NCBI GenBank assembly: GCA_964485515.1
Contig: CAZALT010000082.1
Coordinates: 1 to 15,326 of the forward strand
Direction: 5' to 3'
DNA from: CAZALT01 sp964485515
Lineage (GTDB): Bacteria > Actinomycetota > Acidimicrobiia > Acidimicrobiales > Acidimicrobilacustridaceae
Length of the DNA: 15,326 bases
Of this stretch, positions 1-7,105 are shown in pieces (position 1 is the stretch's first letter; every line of letters begins with the position of its first letter). The notes under the pieces were generated by a model. It was given only the letters and a program-made list of their open reading frames with translations, was not told the DNA's origin and made no database searches. The position numbers were made by a program, and so were the translations under genes.

Positions 1-604
1 GGGCCCTGACCGTCGCGAGATCCGCGCCCGGCAGATCCGCGCCCGGCAGATCCGCGCCCGGCAGATCCGCACCCGCCAGATCCGCACCCGGGAGCTCGGC
101 TCCGGTGAGCTCCTCGGCCCGGGGTCCGCCCGGCAGGGTGGACATCACGTTGGCCAGCAGCGCCGTGGCCGCGACACCGTCGGCGAGCGCATGGTGCACC
201 GTGATGAGCACGGCGATCCGTCCACCCTCGAGGCCCTCGAAGACGTGCATCTGCCAGAGGGGTCGGGAGCGGTCGAGCGGGCGGCCCGCGATCTCGCCGA
301 TGGCGCGGTCGAGCTGGGCGCGCGTGCCGGGCGCCGGGAGGATGACCCGATGGATGTGGTAGCCGAGGTCGAACTCCGGGTCCTCGACCCACATCGGGTG
401 ATGCAACCGCGCCGGGACGTCGACCACCCGACGCCGCAAGGGAGGGAGCCGGTCGAGGTGCTCGCCGATGGCGACCTTGATGGCCTCGAAGTCGGGTGGG
501 CCGCCCGGTGGTGGATCGAGCACCGCGACCTTGAGCGTGTGCATGCGGACGGTGGGGGTCTCCATGTAGAGGAACCCGGCGTCGAGCCCGGACAGGCGCT
601 GCAC
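1..604 (-). CDS. Wax ester synthase/diacylglycerol acyltransferase (WS/DGAT), N-terminal part, cut by the window edge
   Basis: WS/DGAT enzymes transfer a fatty acyl group from acyl-CoA to a long-chain alcohol or diacylglycerol, making storage wax ester or triacylglycerol at the membrane. About 201 residues are visible of a family that usually has 450 or more; the C-terminal domain lies beyond position 1. The catalytic motif HHxxxDG is present as HHALADG at residues 137-143. The N-terminus reads VQRLSGLDAGFLYMETP, a typical family opening. The GTG at 604-602 is chosen because an in-frame TAG lies five codons upstream with no other start between. Residues about 167-196 are a five-residue tandem repeat (GADLP), which is unusual for the family and sits where the linker between the two acyltransferase domains should be. 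It is divergent from the serine hydrolase that starts at 744. The family is certain from the motif; substrate preference cannot be told. Confidence 0.88.
   Translation of the reverse strand, partial: MQRLSGLDAGFLYMETPTVRMHTLKVAVLDPPPGGPPDFEAIKVAIGEHLDRLPPLRRRVVDVPARLHHPMWVEDPEFDLGYHIHRVILPAPGTRAQLDRAIGEIAGRPLDRSRPLWQMHVFEGLEGGRIAVLITVHHALADGVAATALLANVMSTLPGGPRAEELTGAELPGADLAGADLPGADLPGADLPGADLATVRA
18..107 (-). repeat. Six tandem 15-bp units encoding a pentapeptide-like repeat inside the WS/DGAT gene
   Basis: Six consecutive 15-bp units lie here; the first three (18-32, 33-47, 48-62) are identical (AGATCCGCGCCCGGC on the plus strand) and the others differ by a few bases. In the coding frame on the minus strand they read as repeated GADLP/GADLA/GAELP, which resembles the A(D/N)LxG pentapeptide-repeat consensus. 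The 15-bp period keeps frame. Near identity of three units indicates recent expansion by slippage. Confidence 0.9.
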
Positions 605-743
605 GACACCAACCTACCGGCGAGTGCCATCACCCGACCGCGACAACCCGTCGCATGGCTACCCACCCACCTACGTCCATCGTGCGGCGACACGCACGCG
701 GCCACGCCACCGAGCCACGGCGGCACCGGTACCGTCATGGTCC

Positions 744-1991
744 ATGGCCGACGTTCGGATCGACGCTGACGCGGTCGAGGCACTCGTGCGGCGCGCCCGC
801 CGCGAGGTCGACGACGGACTGCTCCCGTCCTGCCAGCTCGCGGTTGCGCTGAACGGCGAAGTGATCGCCGAGCACACGTTCGGCGATGCCGAACCTGACA
901 GCCGCTACGTGATCTTCTCGTGCACCAAAGCGCTGGTGGCCGCGTCGATCTGGCTGCTGATCGGCGACGGCCTGCTCGACGTCACGCAACCGGTCGCCGC
1001 GGTCATCGCCGAGTTCGCCACCAACGGCAAGCAGGACATCACGATCGAGCAGCTGCTCATCCACACCGCCGGGTTCCCGCACGCACCCCTCAACCCGCGT
1101 CGCGTCGTCACCCGCGACGACCGTCTCGAGGCCTTCGCCCGGTGGCGCACGAACTGGGACCCCGGGAGTCGCTTCGAGTACCACCCGACGTCGGCGCACT
1201 GGGTGCTGGGCGAGATCGTCCACCGGGCGAGCGGCCACGACCTCGCGTCGTTCGTGCACGAACGCATCATCGGCCCGCTGCGCCTTCAGCACCTCCGCCT
1301 CGGCGTACCGCCCGAGCAGTCCGTCGATGTGAACACGCTCGTGGGCGTCGGCGAGCCACCGAGCTCGGCCGAGCTCGAGGCGGTCACCGGCATCGCGGGG
1401 CTGGACTTCAGCGACCTCGTCGGGGAGGTCACCAACGAGGTCCTGCTCTCGTTCAACGACCCGGCCGCGCTTGCGCTCGGGATCCCGGGGGCAGGGGCCG
1501 TCTCGACCGCAGGCGACCTCGTCCGCCTCTACCAGGCGTTCCTCCACGATCCCGATGACCTGTGGGATCCCCGGGTGCTCGCTGACGGCACCGGCGTCGT
1601 GCGGACCACCTTGCCCCACCCCGTGCACGGTGTCGCGTCGAACCGGTCGCTGGGTCTCGTCGTCGCCGGCGAGGCCCCCGACGCCGCTCTGCGGGGGTTC
1701 GGCAGGCAGTGCTCGGCCCGGGCGTTCGGCCACGGCGGCGCCGGTGGACAGATCGCGTGGGCCGATCCCGCCACGGGCCTGTCGTTCGCCTACCTCACCA
1801 ACGGGCTCGACGCGAACGTGATCCGGGAGTCCAGGCGTGGCATCGCCCTGTCGAGCCTCGCGGCCGTCGTCACCGAACCTGGCGCCGCCACGAGTTCCCC
1901 CGGATCGACGGCGGAGTCGACGGCGCCGCGGTCACCGGCCGAACCCTCCCACGGGGCCGACAGATCGACAGGTCGACCGGCCGGCGGGTAG
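744..1991 (+). CDS. Beta-lactamase-fold serine hydrolase (class C / EstB-like esterase family)
   Basis: This 415-residue protein belongs to the penicillin-binding/beta-lactamase-like serine hydrolase family, whose members are mostly esterases, lactonases or peptidases rather than resistance enzymes. The nucleophile motif SxxK is SCTK at residues 59-62, in the context FSCTKAL. The second motif is Y146 in EYHPTS, and an HGG motif (GHGGAGG) lies near residue 330 in place of KTG. There is no signal peptide, so it is probably cytoplasmic. The last 40 residues are rich in Pro, Ser and Thr and look disordered. The ATG at 744 is preferred because the conserved fold starts right after it; an upstream in-frame ATG at 624 would add 40 low-complexity residues that overlap the promoter region of the divergent acyltransferase gene. 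No strong ribosome binding site is seen. The substrate is unknown; an ester or lactone from lipid catabolism is a guess from context. Confidence 0.85.
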   Translation: MADVRIDADAVEALVRRARREVDDGLLPSCQLAVALNGEVIAEHTFGDAEPDSRYVIFSCTKALVAASIWLLIGDGLLDVTQPVAAVIAEFATNGKQDITIEQLLIHTAGFPHAPLNPRRVVTRDDRLEAFARWRTNWDPGSRFEYHPTSAHWVLGEIVHRASGHDLASFVHERIIGPLRLQHLRLGVPPEQSVDVNTLVGVGEPPSSAELEAVTGIAGLDFSDLVGEVTNEVLLSFNDPAALALGIPGAGAVSTAGDLVRLYQAFLHDPDDLWDPRVLADGTGVVRTTLPHPVHGVASNRSLGLVVAGEAPDAALRGFGRQCSARAFGHGGAGGQIAWADPATGLSFAYLTNGLDANVIRESRRGIALSSLAAVVTEPGAATSSPGSTAESTAPRSPAEPSHGADRSTGRPAGG

Positions 1992-2005
1992 CGATGGCCA
2001 AAAAC

Positions 2006-2019
2006 TAGAACCTGTTCTA
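2006..2019. promoter_or_regulatory. KstR-like palindromic operator upstream of the amidohydrolase gene
   Basis: TAGAACCTGTTCTA has perfect 6-bp inverted arms around a 2-nt centre and fits the published mycobacterial KstR consensus TNNAACNNGTTNNA. KstR is the TetR-family repressor of cholesterol catabolism. The site ends 10 bp before the ATG at 2030, so a bound repressor would block the promoter directly. Another TetR-family protein with a similar recognition helix could be the real ligand. Confidence 0.75.
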
Positions 2020-2023
2020 AACT
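2018..2023 (+). promoter_or_regulatory. Candidate -10 element of a leaderless promoter
   Basis: TAAACT fits the actinobacterial TANNNT -10 pattern and ends 6 nt before the A of the start codon at 2030, the spacing expected if transcription begins at that A. No Shine-Dalgarno sequence lies between the operator and the ATG, which supports a leaderless mRNA. A weak TGGCCA sits at the -35 position (1995-2000) with a 17-nt spacer. The first two bases of the -10 are the last two of the operator. Confidence 0.5.
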
Positions 2024-2029
2024 GGCCGC

Positions 2030-2932
2030 ATGAGCACGTCGACTGCGCCTGGACCCGACACGGCCGCGATCATCGAGGCCGTCGCAAAGATCGACACCAT
2101 GGTCGGCTTCCCCAAGGCCGACCGTCGTGAGGTCTACCGCTTCCTCGACCCCAAGCTGCGCGACAAGGAGAGCCTCGAAGACTTCAAGTTCCCGGCGCAG
2201 TACATGTTCAAGGACATCCCGCCGGAGCTCGACGACAACGTCGATCCGGTGCCGGTCGTGGTCGACAACATGGATCGCTTCGGCGTCGACCAGGCGATGA
2301 TCACCGTGATGCCCGATCGCGAGGAAGGGCAGCGGGCGCTCAAGCACTTCCCCGACCGCTTCATCGCGTCGACGGTGGTCGACCCGACCAACACCGTCGA
2401 GGCCGTGCGCCACATCTCGGCGATGCACGACACGTTCGGCATCAAGGCCGTCACGTCCTTCCCCGCCGGCGTGCAGGTGCCGATCAACGACAAGCTCTAC
2501 TACCCCGTCTACGCCAAGTGCGTGGAGCTCGACCTGCCCATCTTCTCGTGCGCCGGCATCCCCGGGCCTCGCGTGCCGATGGCCTGCCAGAAGGTCGAGC
2601 TCATCGACGAGGTCATGTACGACTTCCCCGAGCTCACCTTCGTCATGCGCCACGGCGCCGAGCCGTGGACCGACCTCGCCGTCAAGCTCATGTTGAAGTG
2701 GCCGGGGCTGCACTACTCAACCTCGGCATTCGCCCCGAAGCACTACCCGCCGTCGATCGTGAAGTACGCCAACACGCGGGGAGCCGACAAGGTCATCTAC
2801 GCCGGCTACTTCCCCGCCGGCCTCACCTACGACCGCATCTGGGGCGACATGCCCAGCGTCGCCTTCAACGACGACGTGTGGCCCAAGTTCCTCCGCGGCA
2901 ACGCGGCCCGAGTCCTCAAGCTCGACGCCTGA
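2030..2932 (+). CDS. Amidohydrolase-2-family protein lacking most metal ligands
   Basis: This 300-residue protein has the pattern of a TIM-barrel amidohydrolase-2 (ACMSD-like decarboxylase/hydrolase) family member. The normal first-strand HxH metal motif is replaced by IDTMVGFP at residues 21-28. The fifth-strand His is not seen (IFSCAGIPGPR, 171-181). The sixth-strand region keeps a His in MRHGAEPW (206-213). The eighth-strand GSDxP is replaced by AGYFP (258-262). It therefore probably does not bind metal in the usual way and may be a non-metal lyase or hydratase, a binding protein, or inactive. The start follows an operator and -10 element by only a few bases and has no Shine-Dalgarno sequence. 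The next gene, a Rieske oxygenase, follows after 99 bp in the same direction, likely in one transcript. The natural substrate is unknown; a steroid or other polycyclic intermediate is inferred from the neighbours. Confidence 0.8.
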   Translation: MSTSTAPGPDTAAIIEAVAKIDTMVGFPKADRREVYRFLDPKLRDKESLEDFKFPAQYMFKDIPPELDDNVDPVPVVVDNMDRFGVDQAMITVMPDREEGQRALKHFPDRFIASTVVDPTNTVEAVRHISAMHDTFGIKAVTSFPAGVQVPINDKLYYPVYAKCVELDLPIFSCAGIPGPRVPMACQKVELIDEVMYDFPELTFVMRHGAEPWTDLAVKLMLKWPGLHYSTSAFAPKHYPPSIVKYANTRGADKVIYAGYFPAGLTYDRIWGDMPSVAFNDDVWPKFLRGNAARVLKLDA

Positions 2933-3031
2933 CCCACCCACCTCTGGCGCCCGCGCCCTGCCACCACCGTCCACTCCACGCCACCCCCGACCGACGAAGC
3001 CCACCGACCACACCGTCGACAGGAGTCTCCG

Positions 3032-4087
3032 ATGCACCGCTACCCGTTCCCCGTCCCCTTCGGCTGGTTCCAGGTGGCCTGGCCGAGCGAGGTCGAGCCC
3101 GGCACCGCCGTCCCCAAGTACTACTTCGGCGAGCACCTCGTGCTGTGGCGTGACCACGACGGCGGCTTCCACCTGCAGGACGCGTTCTGCCCCCACCTGG
3201 GCGCTCACCTGGGCCACGGCGGGTTCGTCGTCGAGAACGAGCTGGAGTGCCCGTTCCACGGCTGGCGCTTCGACGAGGAGGGGGGAAACACCTGCATCCC
3301 CTACAGCGAGCGGGTCAACCGCAAGGCCAAGCTGCGCACCTACCCCACGATCGAGCGCAACGGGCTCGTGATGGCCTGGTACCACCCGGACGCCGAGGTG
3401 GCGCCGATGTGGGAGATCCCGATCGTCCCCGAGTTCAACGCCGAGACCGGGTTCTCGGCCGTGCAGACCCGCCAGTACACCGTGCAGGCCGCCTGCCAGG
3501 AACTGGCCGAGAACGGTGCCGACCCGGCCCACTTCCGGTACGTGCACCAGACCGAGGTGGTCCCCGAGGTCGAGGAGTACACCATCGACGGACCCCGCAC
3601 CACGATGCTGTCGTCGCAGAAGTTCCCGACGCCCCGCGGCGTGGTCGAGGGCCGCATCGACGTGCGGAACTTCGGTCCGGGCTTCGCCATCACGAAGTTC
3701 AGCGGCATCGTCGACACGTTCCTCATGGGCTGTGCCACGCCGATCGATGCGGACACGTGCGAGCTGCACTTCACCTTCACGGTCGCCCAGCTCGGCGACG
3801 CGGCCACGACCTCGAGCGTCGGTGACGCCTTCGTGGCCGAGGTCGACAAGCAGGTGCAGGAGGACGGGCCCATCTGGGAGCACAAGGCCCACCTGGTGCG
3901 CCCCGCGCTCGCCGACACCGACGGCCCGGTCATGAAGTTCCGCAAGTGGTACAGCCAGTTCTACGCCGAACCGGTCACGACCGATCAGCTCGTGTTCGTG
4001 CCACCGGCTCCGGGCGAGGCGACCTACACCCTCGTCGCCACGGGCGAGACCGCATCGCTGAAGTACCGCGGCACCGACGACGAGTAG
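3032..4087 (+). CDS. Rieske non-heme iron oxygenase, terminal oxygenase component (KshA/DAF-36-like)
   Basis: Rieske oxygenases take electrons from a reductase through a [2Fe-2S] centre to a mononuclear iron that activates O2 for hydroxylation or desaturation. The Rieske ligands are C53-x-H55 and C73-x2-H76, the exact CxH-x17-CxxH spacing. The catalytic region reads ELAENGADPAHFRYVH, giving N161, D164, H167 and H172; D164 is the usual bridge residue between subunits and the two His are iron ligands. At 351 residues it is near the length of single-component alpha subunits such as 3-ketosteroid 9-alpha-hydroxylase KshA and cholesterol 7-desaturase. There is no adjacent beta subunit or reductase gene. 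An AGGAG lies 6 nt before the ATG. Its place downstream of a KstR-like operator and opposite ltp genes suggests a sterol-type substrate, but the exact reaction cannot be read from the sequence, and close identity to KshA itself is not claimed. Confidence 0.88.
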   Translation: MHRYPFPVPFGWFQVAWPSEVEPGTAVPKYYFGEHLVLWRDHDGGFHLQDAFCPHLGAHLGHGGFVVENELECPFHGWRFDEEGGNTCIPYSERVNRKAKLRTYPTIERNGLVMAWYHPDAEVAPMWEIPIVPEFNAETGFSAVQTRQYTVQAACQELAENGADPAHFRYVHQTEVVPEVEEYTIDGPRTTMLSSQKFPTPRGVVEGRIDVRNFGPGFAITKFSGIVDTFLMGCATPIDADTCELHFTFTVAQLGDAATTSSVGDAFVAEVDKQVQEDGPIWEHKAHLVRPALADTDGPVMKFRKWYSQFYAEPVTTDQLVFVPPAPGEATYTLVATGETASLKYRGTDDE

Positions 4088-4104
4088 GCCCGCCCGAGTC
4101 CTAC

Positions 4105-4167
4105 CGCCAAATGCCGAACTGGCTGGGAAGACCCGGCCCATTTGGCGTATCTGTCCAGCCAGTTCGG
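4105..4167. repeat. Two interleaved inverted repeats (pseudoknot topology) in the convergent intergenic region
   Basis: Arm a (CGCCAAATG, 4105-4113) pairs perfectly with 4139-4147, and the directly adjacent arm b (CCGAACTGGCTGG, 4114-4126) pairs perfectly with 4155-4167. The order is a, b, a-prime, b-prime, so both helices can form together only as a pseudoknot; otherwise each is a hairpin. The segment lies just after the Rieske oxygenase stop codon. A related 15-mer, GGCCCATTTGGCGTA at 4135-4149, recurs with three changes at 4190-4204, which suggests remnants of a small repetitive element. Confidence 0.7.
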
Positions 4168-4199
4168 TGCCGAGCGACGTACGACGTCTGGCCCAAATT

Positions 4200-4236
4200 G
4201 CGTAGATCCGACTCGAACATCGAGTCGGATCTACGC
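4200..4236. terminator. Long perfect hairpin between convergent operons, likely bidirectional terminator
   Basis: A 17-bp perfect stem (GCGTAGATCCGACTCGA at 4200-4216 with its complement at 4220-4236) closes a 3-nt ACA loop. It lies between the stop of the Rieske oxygenase (4087) and the stop of the ltp3 gene (4267). On the minus strand the stem is followed by a short AATTT, on the plus strand by no T-run, so it is a better intrinsic terminator for the minus-strand operon. The stem is unusually long and perfect for a simple terminator. Confidence 0.65.
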
Positions 4237-4266
4237 CAGAAGCTCAGTTGGTGGAGCCCGACGGCG

Positions 4267-5436
4267 CTACGGCTTGTCCTGGCCCACGACCCACATGGCG
4301 AAGAACTGGCTGCCGCCGCCGTAGGCATGACCCACGCCGCGGCGGACGCCGTCGACCTGGTGCTCACCGGCCGTGCCCCGCACCTGCATGGCGATCTCGG
4401 CGAAGCGCAGCATGCCCGACGCCCCGATCGGGTTCGTGCACAGCACACCACCAGACATGTTGATCGGCAGGTCGCCATCCAGAGCGGTGACCCCCTCCTC
4501 GACGAGCTTCCAGCCCTCGCCGGGCTCGGCGAAGCCCAGGTTCTCGAGCCACATCGGCTCGAACCAGCTGAACGGCACGTACATCTCGACGGCGTCGACG
4601 TCCTTGCGGGGGTCGGTGATGCCCGCTTGCTTGTAGACGTCGGCCGCGCACAGCGCACCGCCGAGGGGCAGCACGGTGTCACGCTCGACGGCGAGCGTCG
4701 GCTCGGATCGCATGGCGGTGCCCTGGATCCACGCCGGCTGACGGCCCTCGGCCGCCGCCGCATCGCCCACCTTCTCGCTGCCGAGCACCAGCGCGCAGGC
4801 GCCGTCGGAGCTGGGGCAGGTCTCGGCGTAGCGGATGGGGTCCCACAACATGATCGACTCCTTGATGGAGTCGAACGTGATGTCGTGCTCGTGCAGGTGG
4901 GCGTACGGGTTCTTCAGACCGTTGAGCCGGTCCTTGAGCGCCACGAGCATGCCGATGTGATCGGGAGCCTTGGCTCGGCGCATGTACGACCGGATGTGCG
5001 GCGCGAAGTAGCCCCCGGCACCGGCGTGCAGCGGCGGGGTGAACGGGATCGGCAGCGAGAGCGCCCACATGGCCTCGGACTCCGACTGCTTCTCGAAGGC
5101 CACCGTGAGCACGCGCTCGTGGATGCCGGCCTGGATGAGCTGCGCCGCCACGATGGCCGTCGAGCCGCCCACCGAACCCGCGGTGTGCACCCGGAACATG
5201 GGCTTGCCCGTGGCACCCAGGGCATCGGCCAGGAACAGCTCCGGCATCATCACGCCCTCGAAGAAGTCGGGGGCCTTGCCGATGACCACGGCGTCGATGT
5301 CGGTCCAGCTCAGCTGGGCATCGTCGAGCGCCCGCTGGGCGGCCTCGCGCACCAGTCCTGCCATGGAGACGTCACCGCGGGTTGCCTTGTGCTCGGTCTG
5401 GCCGATGCCGACGACCGCTACGCGTTCCTTACCCAT
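4267..5436 (-). CDS. ltp3: Ltp3-like thiolase-fold protein of sterol side-chain degradation
   Basis: This 389-residue protein resembles mycobacterial Ltp3 (Rv3523) along its length, with recognisable blocks KAPDFFEGVMMPELF, RVHTAGSVGGST, YVPFSWFEPMWLENLGF, SGGVLCTNPIGASG and GHAYGGGSQ. Ltp3/Ltp4-type proteins have a thiolase fold but act as retro-aldolases on side-chain CoA thioesters of sterols; related pairs are implicated in degrading C24-branched sterol side chains. The usual nucleophilic thiolase Cys position carries HTAGS without Cys, as expected for an aldolase rather than a thiolase. The start ATG at 5436 overlaps the ltp4 stop by one base (TGATG); an upstream in-frame start at 5481 is inside ltp4 and less likely. 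It is the last gene of the four-gene operon and is followed by the hairpin at 4200-4236. The substrate here is inferred from family. Confidence 0.85.
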   Translation of the reverse strand: MGKERVAVVGIGQTEHKATRGDVSMAGLVREAAQRALDDAQLSWTDIDAVVIGKAPDFFEGVMMPELFLADALGATGKPMFRVHTAGSVGGSTAIVAAQLIQAGIHERVLTVAFEKQSESEAMWALSLPIPFTPPLHAGAGGYFAPHIRSYMRRAKAPDHIGMLVALKDRLNGLKNPYAHLHEHDITFDSIKESIMLWDPIRYAETCPSSDGACALVLGSEKVGDAAAAEGRQPAWIQGTAMRSEPTLAVERDTVLPLGGALCAADVYKQAGITDPRKDVDAVEMYVPFSWFEPMWLENLGFAEPGEGWKLVEEGVTALDGDLPINMSGGVLCTNPIGASGMLRFAEIAMQVRGTAGEHQVDGVRRGVGHAYGGGSQFFAMWVVGQDKP

Positions 5437-6494
5437 CAGCTGTCTCCTTCCAGGACGGCGACCAGGTTCTGCTGGAGGCACGGCCCGCTGGTGGCATGCG
5501 CCACGCCACGATCGGCCTCACCGGCCGAGATCCGGTTGGCGACCTCGCCGATGCGGATGAGACCGGCGGTCATCAGCGGGTTGGCGCTCAGCGCTCCACC
5601 CGACGGGTTGATGGTCACGCCGTCGCCGAGCCCGATGGAGTCGGCCAGGATGAGCTCCTGGTGGGCGAACGGCGCGTGGAGCTCAGCCACGTCGACCGGT
5701 CCGTCGGCCACGCCCGCCTTCTCGGCGGCGATGCGGCTCGACTCGCTGACCGTGAGGTCGCGCAGCCCGAGGTGGATGGGCTCGACCCGGTGGTCGATGC
5801 CGCGGATCCACGCCGGACGCTCGACCTTGGAGCGGGCCACGTCACCGGCGGCGAGCACGATGGCGGCCGCCGCGTCGGTGATCGGCGGGCACAACGACGT
5901 GCGCAGCGGCGACACGAGGTAGTCCTCGTCGAGGATCTCCGAGGCCGGACGGTCCCACTTGAGCTGGGCGTTCGGGTTGTCGAGCGCGGAGCGGCGGCTG
6001 CGGGCCGCGACCTCCGCGAACTGCTCCTCGGTGTACTTCCCCGAGTCGAGCAGCGCCTGCGCTTGCAGGGCGTTGAGGCTGACCGTGTCCGGCCACAGCG
6101 GGGCGACCGTGATGGGGTCGAGCTGGCGGGTGAGCACCATGGGGAGATCACCCGGCGACGACTTCGAGTAGCAGTAGATGAGCGCGGAGTCGATCTCGCC
6201 GAGCTGGAGCTTGACCCAGGCCTCGTAGAGCGCCCAGGCGCCGTCCATCTCGACGTGGCTCTCCTGGATGGGAGGCCACGGGCCGACGGCGTCGAGCGTC
6301 GACACGAAGCTGAAGCCCACACCGGCGAGGTAGTCGGTGGAACCCGAGCACGTGAAGCCGATGTCGTCGACGGTCATGTCGACCTGGTTGAGCACCTGCT
6401 GGGTGGCAGGCATCAACATCTCGACCTCGTTCTTGTCGGTCACCGACCGCTTCGACGGGGTCTGCGCAAAGCTGATGACGGCGATGTCGCGCAT
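5436..6494 (-). CDS. ltp4: Ltp4-like thiolase-fold protein, partner of Ltp3
   Basis: This 352-residue protein matches the pattern of mycobacterial Ltp4 (Rv3522), which is about the same length. Matching blocks are EVEMLMP, CSGSTDYLAG, ESHVEMDGAWALYEA, NPSGGALSANP and HATSGPCLQQNLVAV. In Ltp4-type proteins the segment equivalent to the thiolase Cys (EMDGAWAL) has no Cys. The expected role is a subunit of a CoA-ester retro-aldolase complex with Ltp3 and DUF35 OB-fold proteins, which guide the acyl-CoA. Start and stop both lie in TGATG overlaps with the neighbouring genes, which implies translational coupling and fixed stoichiometry. Whether both Ltp proteins are catalytic or one is structural cannot be decided from sequence alone. 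Confidence 0.83.
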   Translation of the reverse strand: MRDIAVISFAQTPSKRSVTDKNEVEMLMPATQQVLNQVDMTVDDIGFTCSGSTDYLAGVGFSFVSTLDAVGPWPPIQESHVEMDGAWALYEAWVKLQLGEIDSALIYCYSKSSPGDLPMVLTRQLDPITVAPLWPDTVSLNALQAQALLDSGKYTEEQFAEVAARSRRSALDNPNAQLKWDRPASEILDEDYLVSPLRTSLCPPITDAAAAIVLAAGDVARSKVERPAWIRGIDHRVEPIHLGLRDLTVSESSRIAAEKAGVADGPVDVAELHAPFAHQELILADSIGLGDGVTINPSGGALSANPLMTAGLIRIGEVANRISAGEADRGVAHATSGPCLQQNLVAVLEGDS

Positions 6495-7105
6495 CAGGCC
6501 TCTCCTCCTTCACCGGTTCGGGCGTTGCGGACGAGCGCTTCGGTGGGGGCCACGCCGCCCACCCAGCTGCCGAGTCCGGTGCCGTGGTGCTCGCCGCCGA
6601 TGCGGACGTCCACGTCGTCGGGCTCGCCGTTGGGCCGGAACCACTTGATGGCACCGAGCCCAGGAGGGGCGTCGGCGTCGTCGTCTTCCCAGACCGCCTC
6701 GACCCGGAGTCCGATGCGGACCTCGCTGGCCGGGATCTCCTGGATGAGGTGCATGATCGGCATGTCGGCACCGTCGAGCAGGATCCAACCCGACGTGTAC
6801 GGCAGCTCCATCTGGGAACCGTAGAACGCCACGTTGACCATGCAGTACGACACGAGCGTGCCGGTGTGCTCGACCTCGACCTGTTCGGTGGTGGGAACGC
6901 CCAGCTCGGGATCGGCGCCCCGCGGCGGGATGTACACCCGACCGCCGGGAGCACGCTCGCCGATGAGCTTGCGGTCCTCCGTGGCGACGAGGAACCGCGA
7001 CAGCGCCTCACCCGGGGTGAAGGTGTAGTCGAGCTGAGCGGGCGTGCGGACGCTGCGGACCGCCTCGACGTCGCGCAGCGACTCGGGAAGGGAGATCTCG
7101 GGCAT
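6494..7105 (-). CDS. DUF35/OB-fold protein, second of two
   Basis: This 203-residue protein has the DUF35-type OB-fold layout: an N-terminal helical part (YTFTPGEALSRFL), a segment where the rubredoxin-like zinc ribbon normally lies (GERAPGGRVYIPPRGADP), then beta-rich OB strands ending near VWEDDDADAP. The ribbon segment has no Cys at all, so no zinc site is expected. In characterised aldolases (Ltp2 with ChsH2) a DUF35 domain binds the Ltp partner and helps seat the CoA substrate. The residues after about 165 (WFRPNGEPDDV onward) form a family-variable tail. Start ATG at 7105 overlaps the preceding stop (TGATG); an in-frame upstream start at 7135 would add ten basic residues inside the previous gene and is disfavoured. 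By order it corresponds to the C-terminal half of a two-domain Rv3521-like protein. Confidence 0.78.
   Translation of the reverse strand: MPEISLPESLRDVEAVRSVRTPAQLDYTFTPGEALSRFLVATEDRKLIGERAPGGRVYIPPRGADPELGVPTTEQVEVEHTGTLVSYCMVNVAFYGSQMELPYTSGWILLDGADMPIMHLIQEIPASEVRIGLRVEAVWEDDDADAPPGLGAIKWFRPNGEPDDVDVRIGGEHHGTGLGSWVGGVAPTEALVRNARTGEGGEA

Noticed and set aside
18..107. Tandem repeat considered as a CRISPR or attachment-site array
   Set aside because: Units are contiguous 15-mers without spacers and stay in frame within a coding sequence.
145..783. Minus-strand open frame of 212 codons at the left edge
   Set aside because: Ser/Arg/Pro-rich shadow of the WS/DGAT gene, which is in another minus-strand frame and carries HHxxxDG.
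3946..5922. Long plus-strand open frame (658 codons) over the ltp3 and ltp4 genes
   Set aside because: It is the complement of two well-supported minus-strand genes and spans the hairpin region without any recognisable domain.
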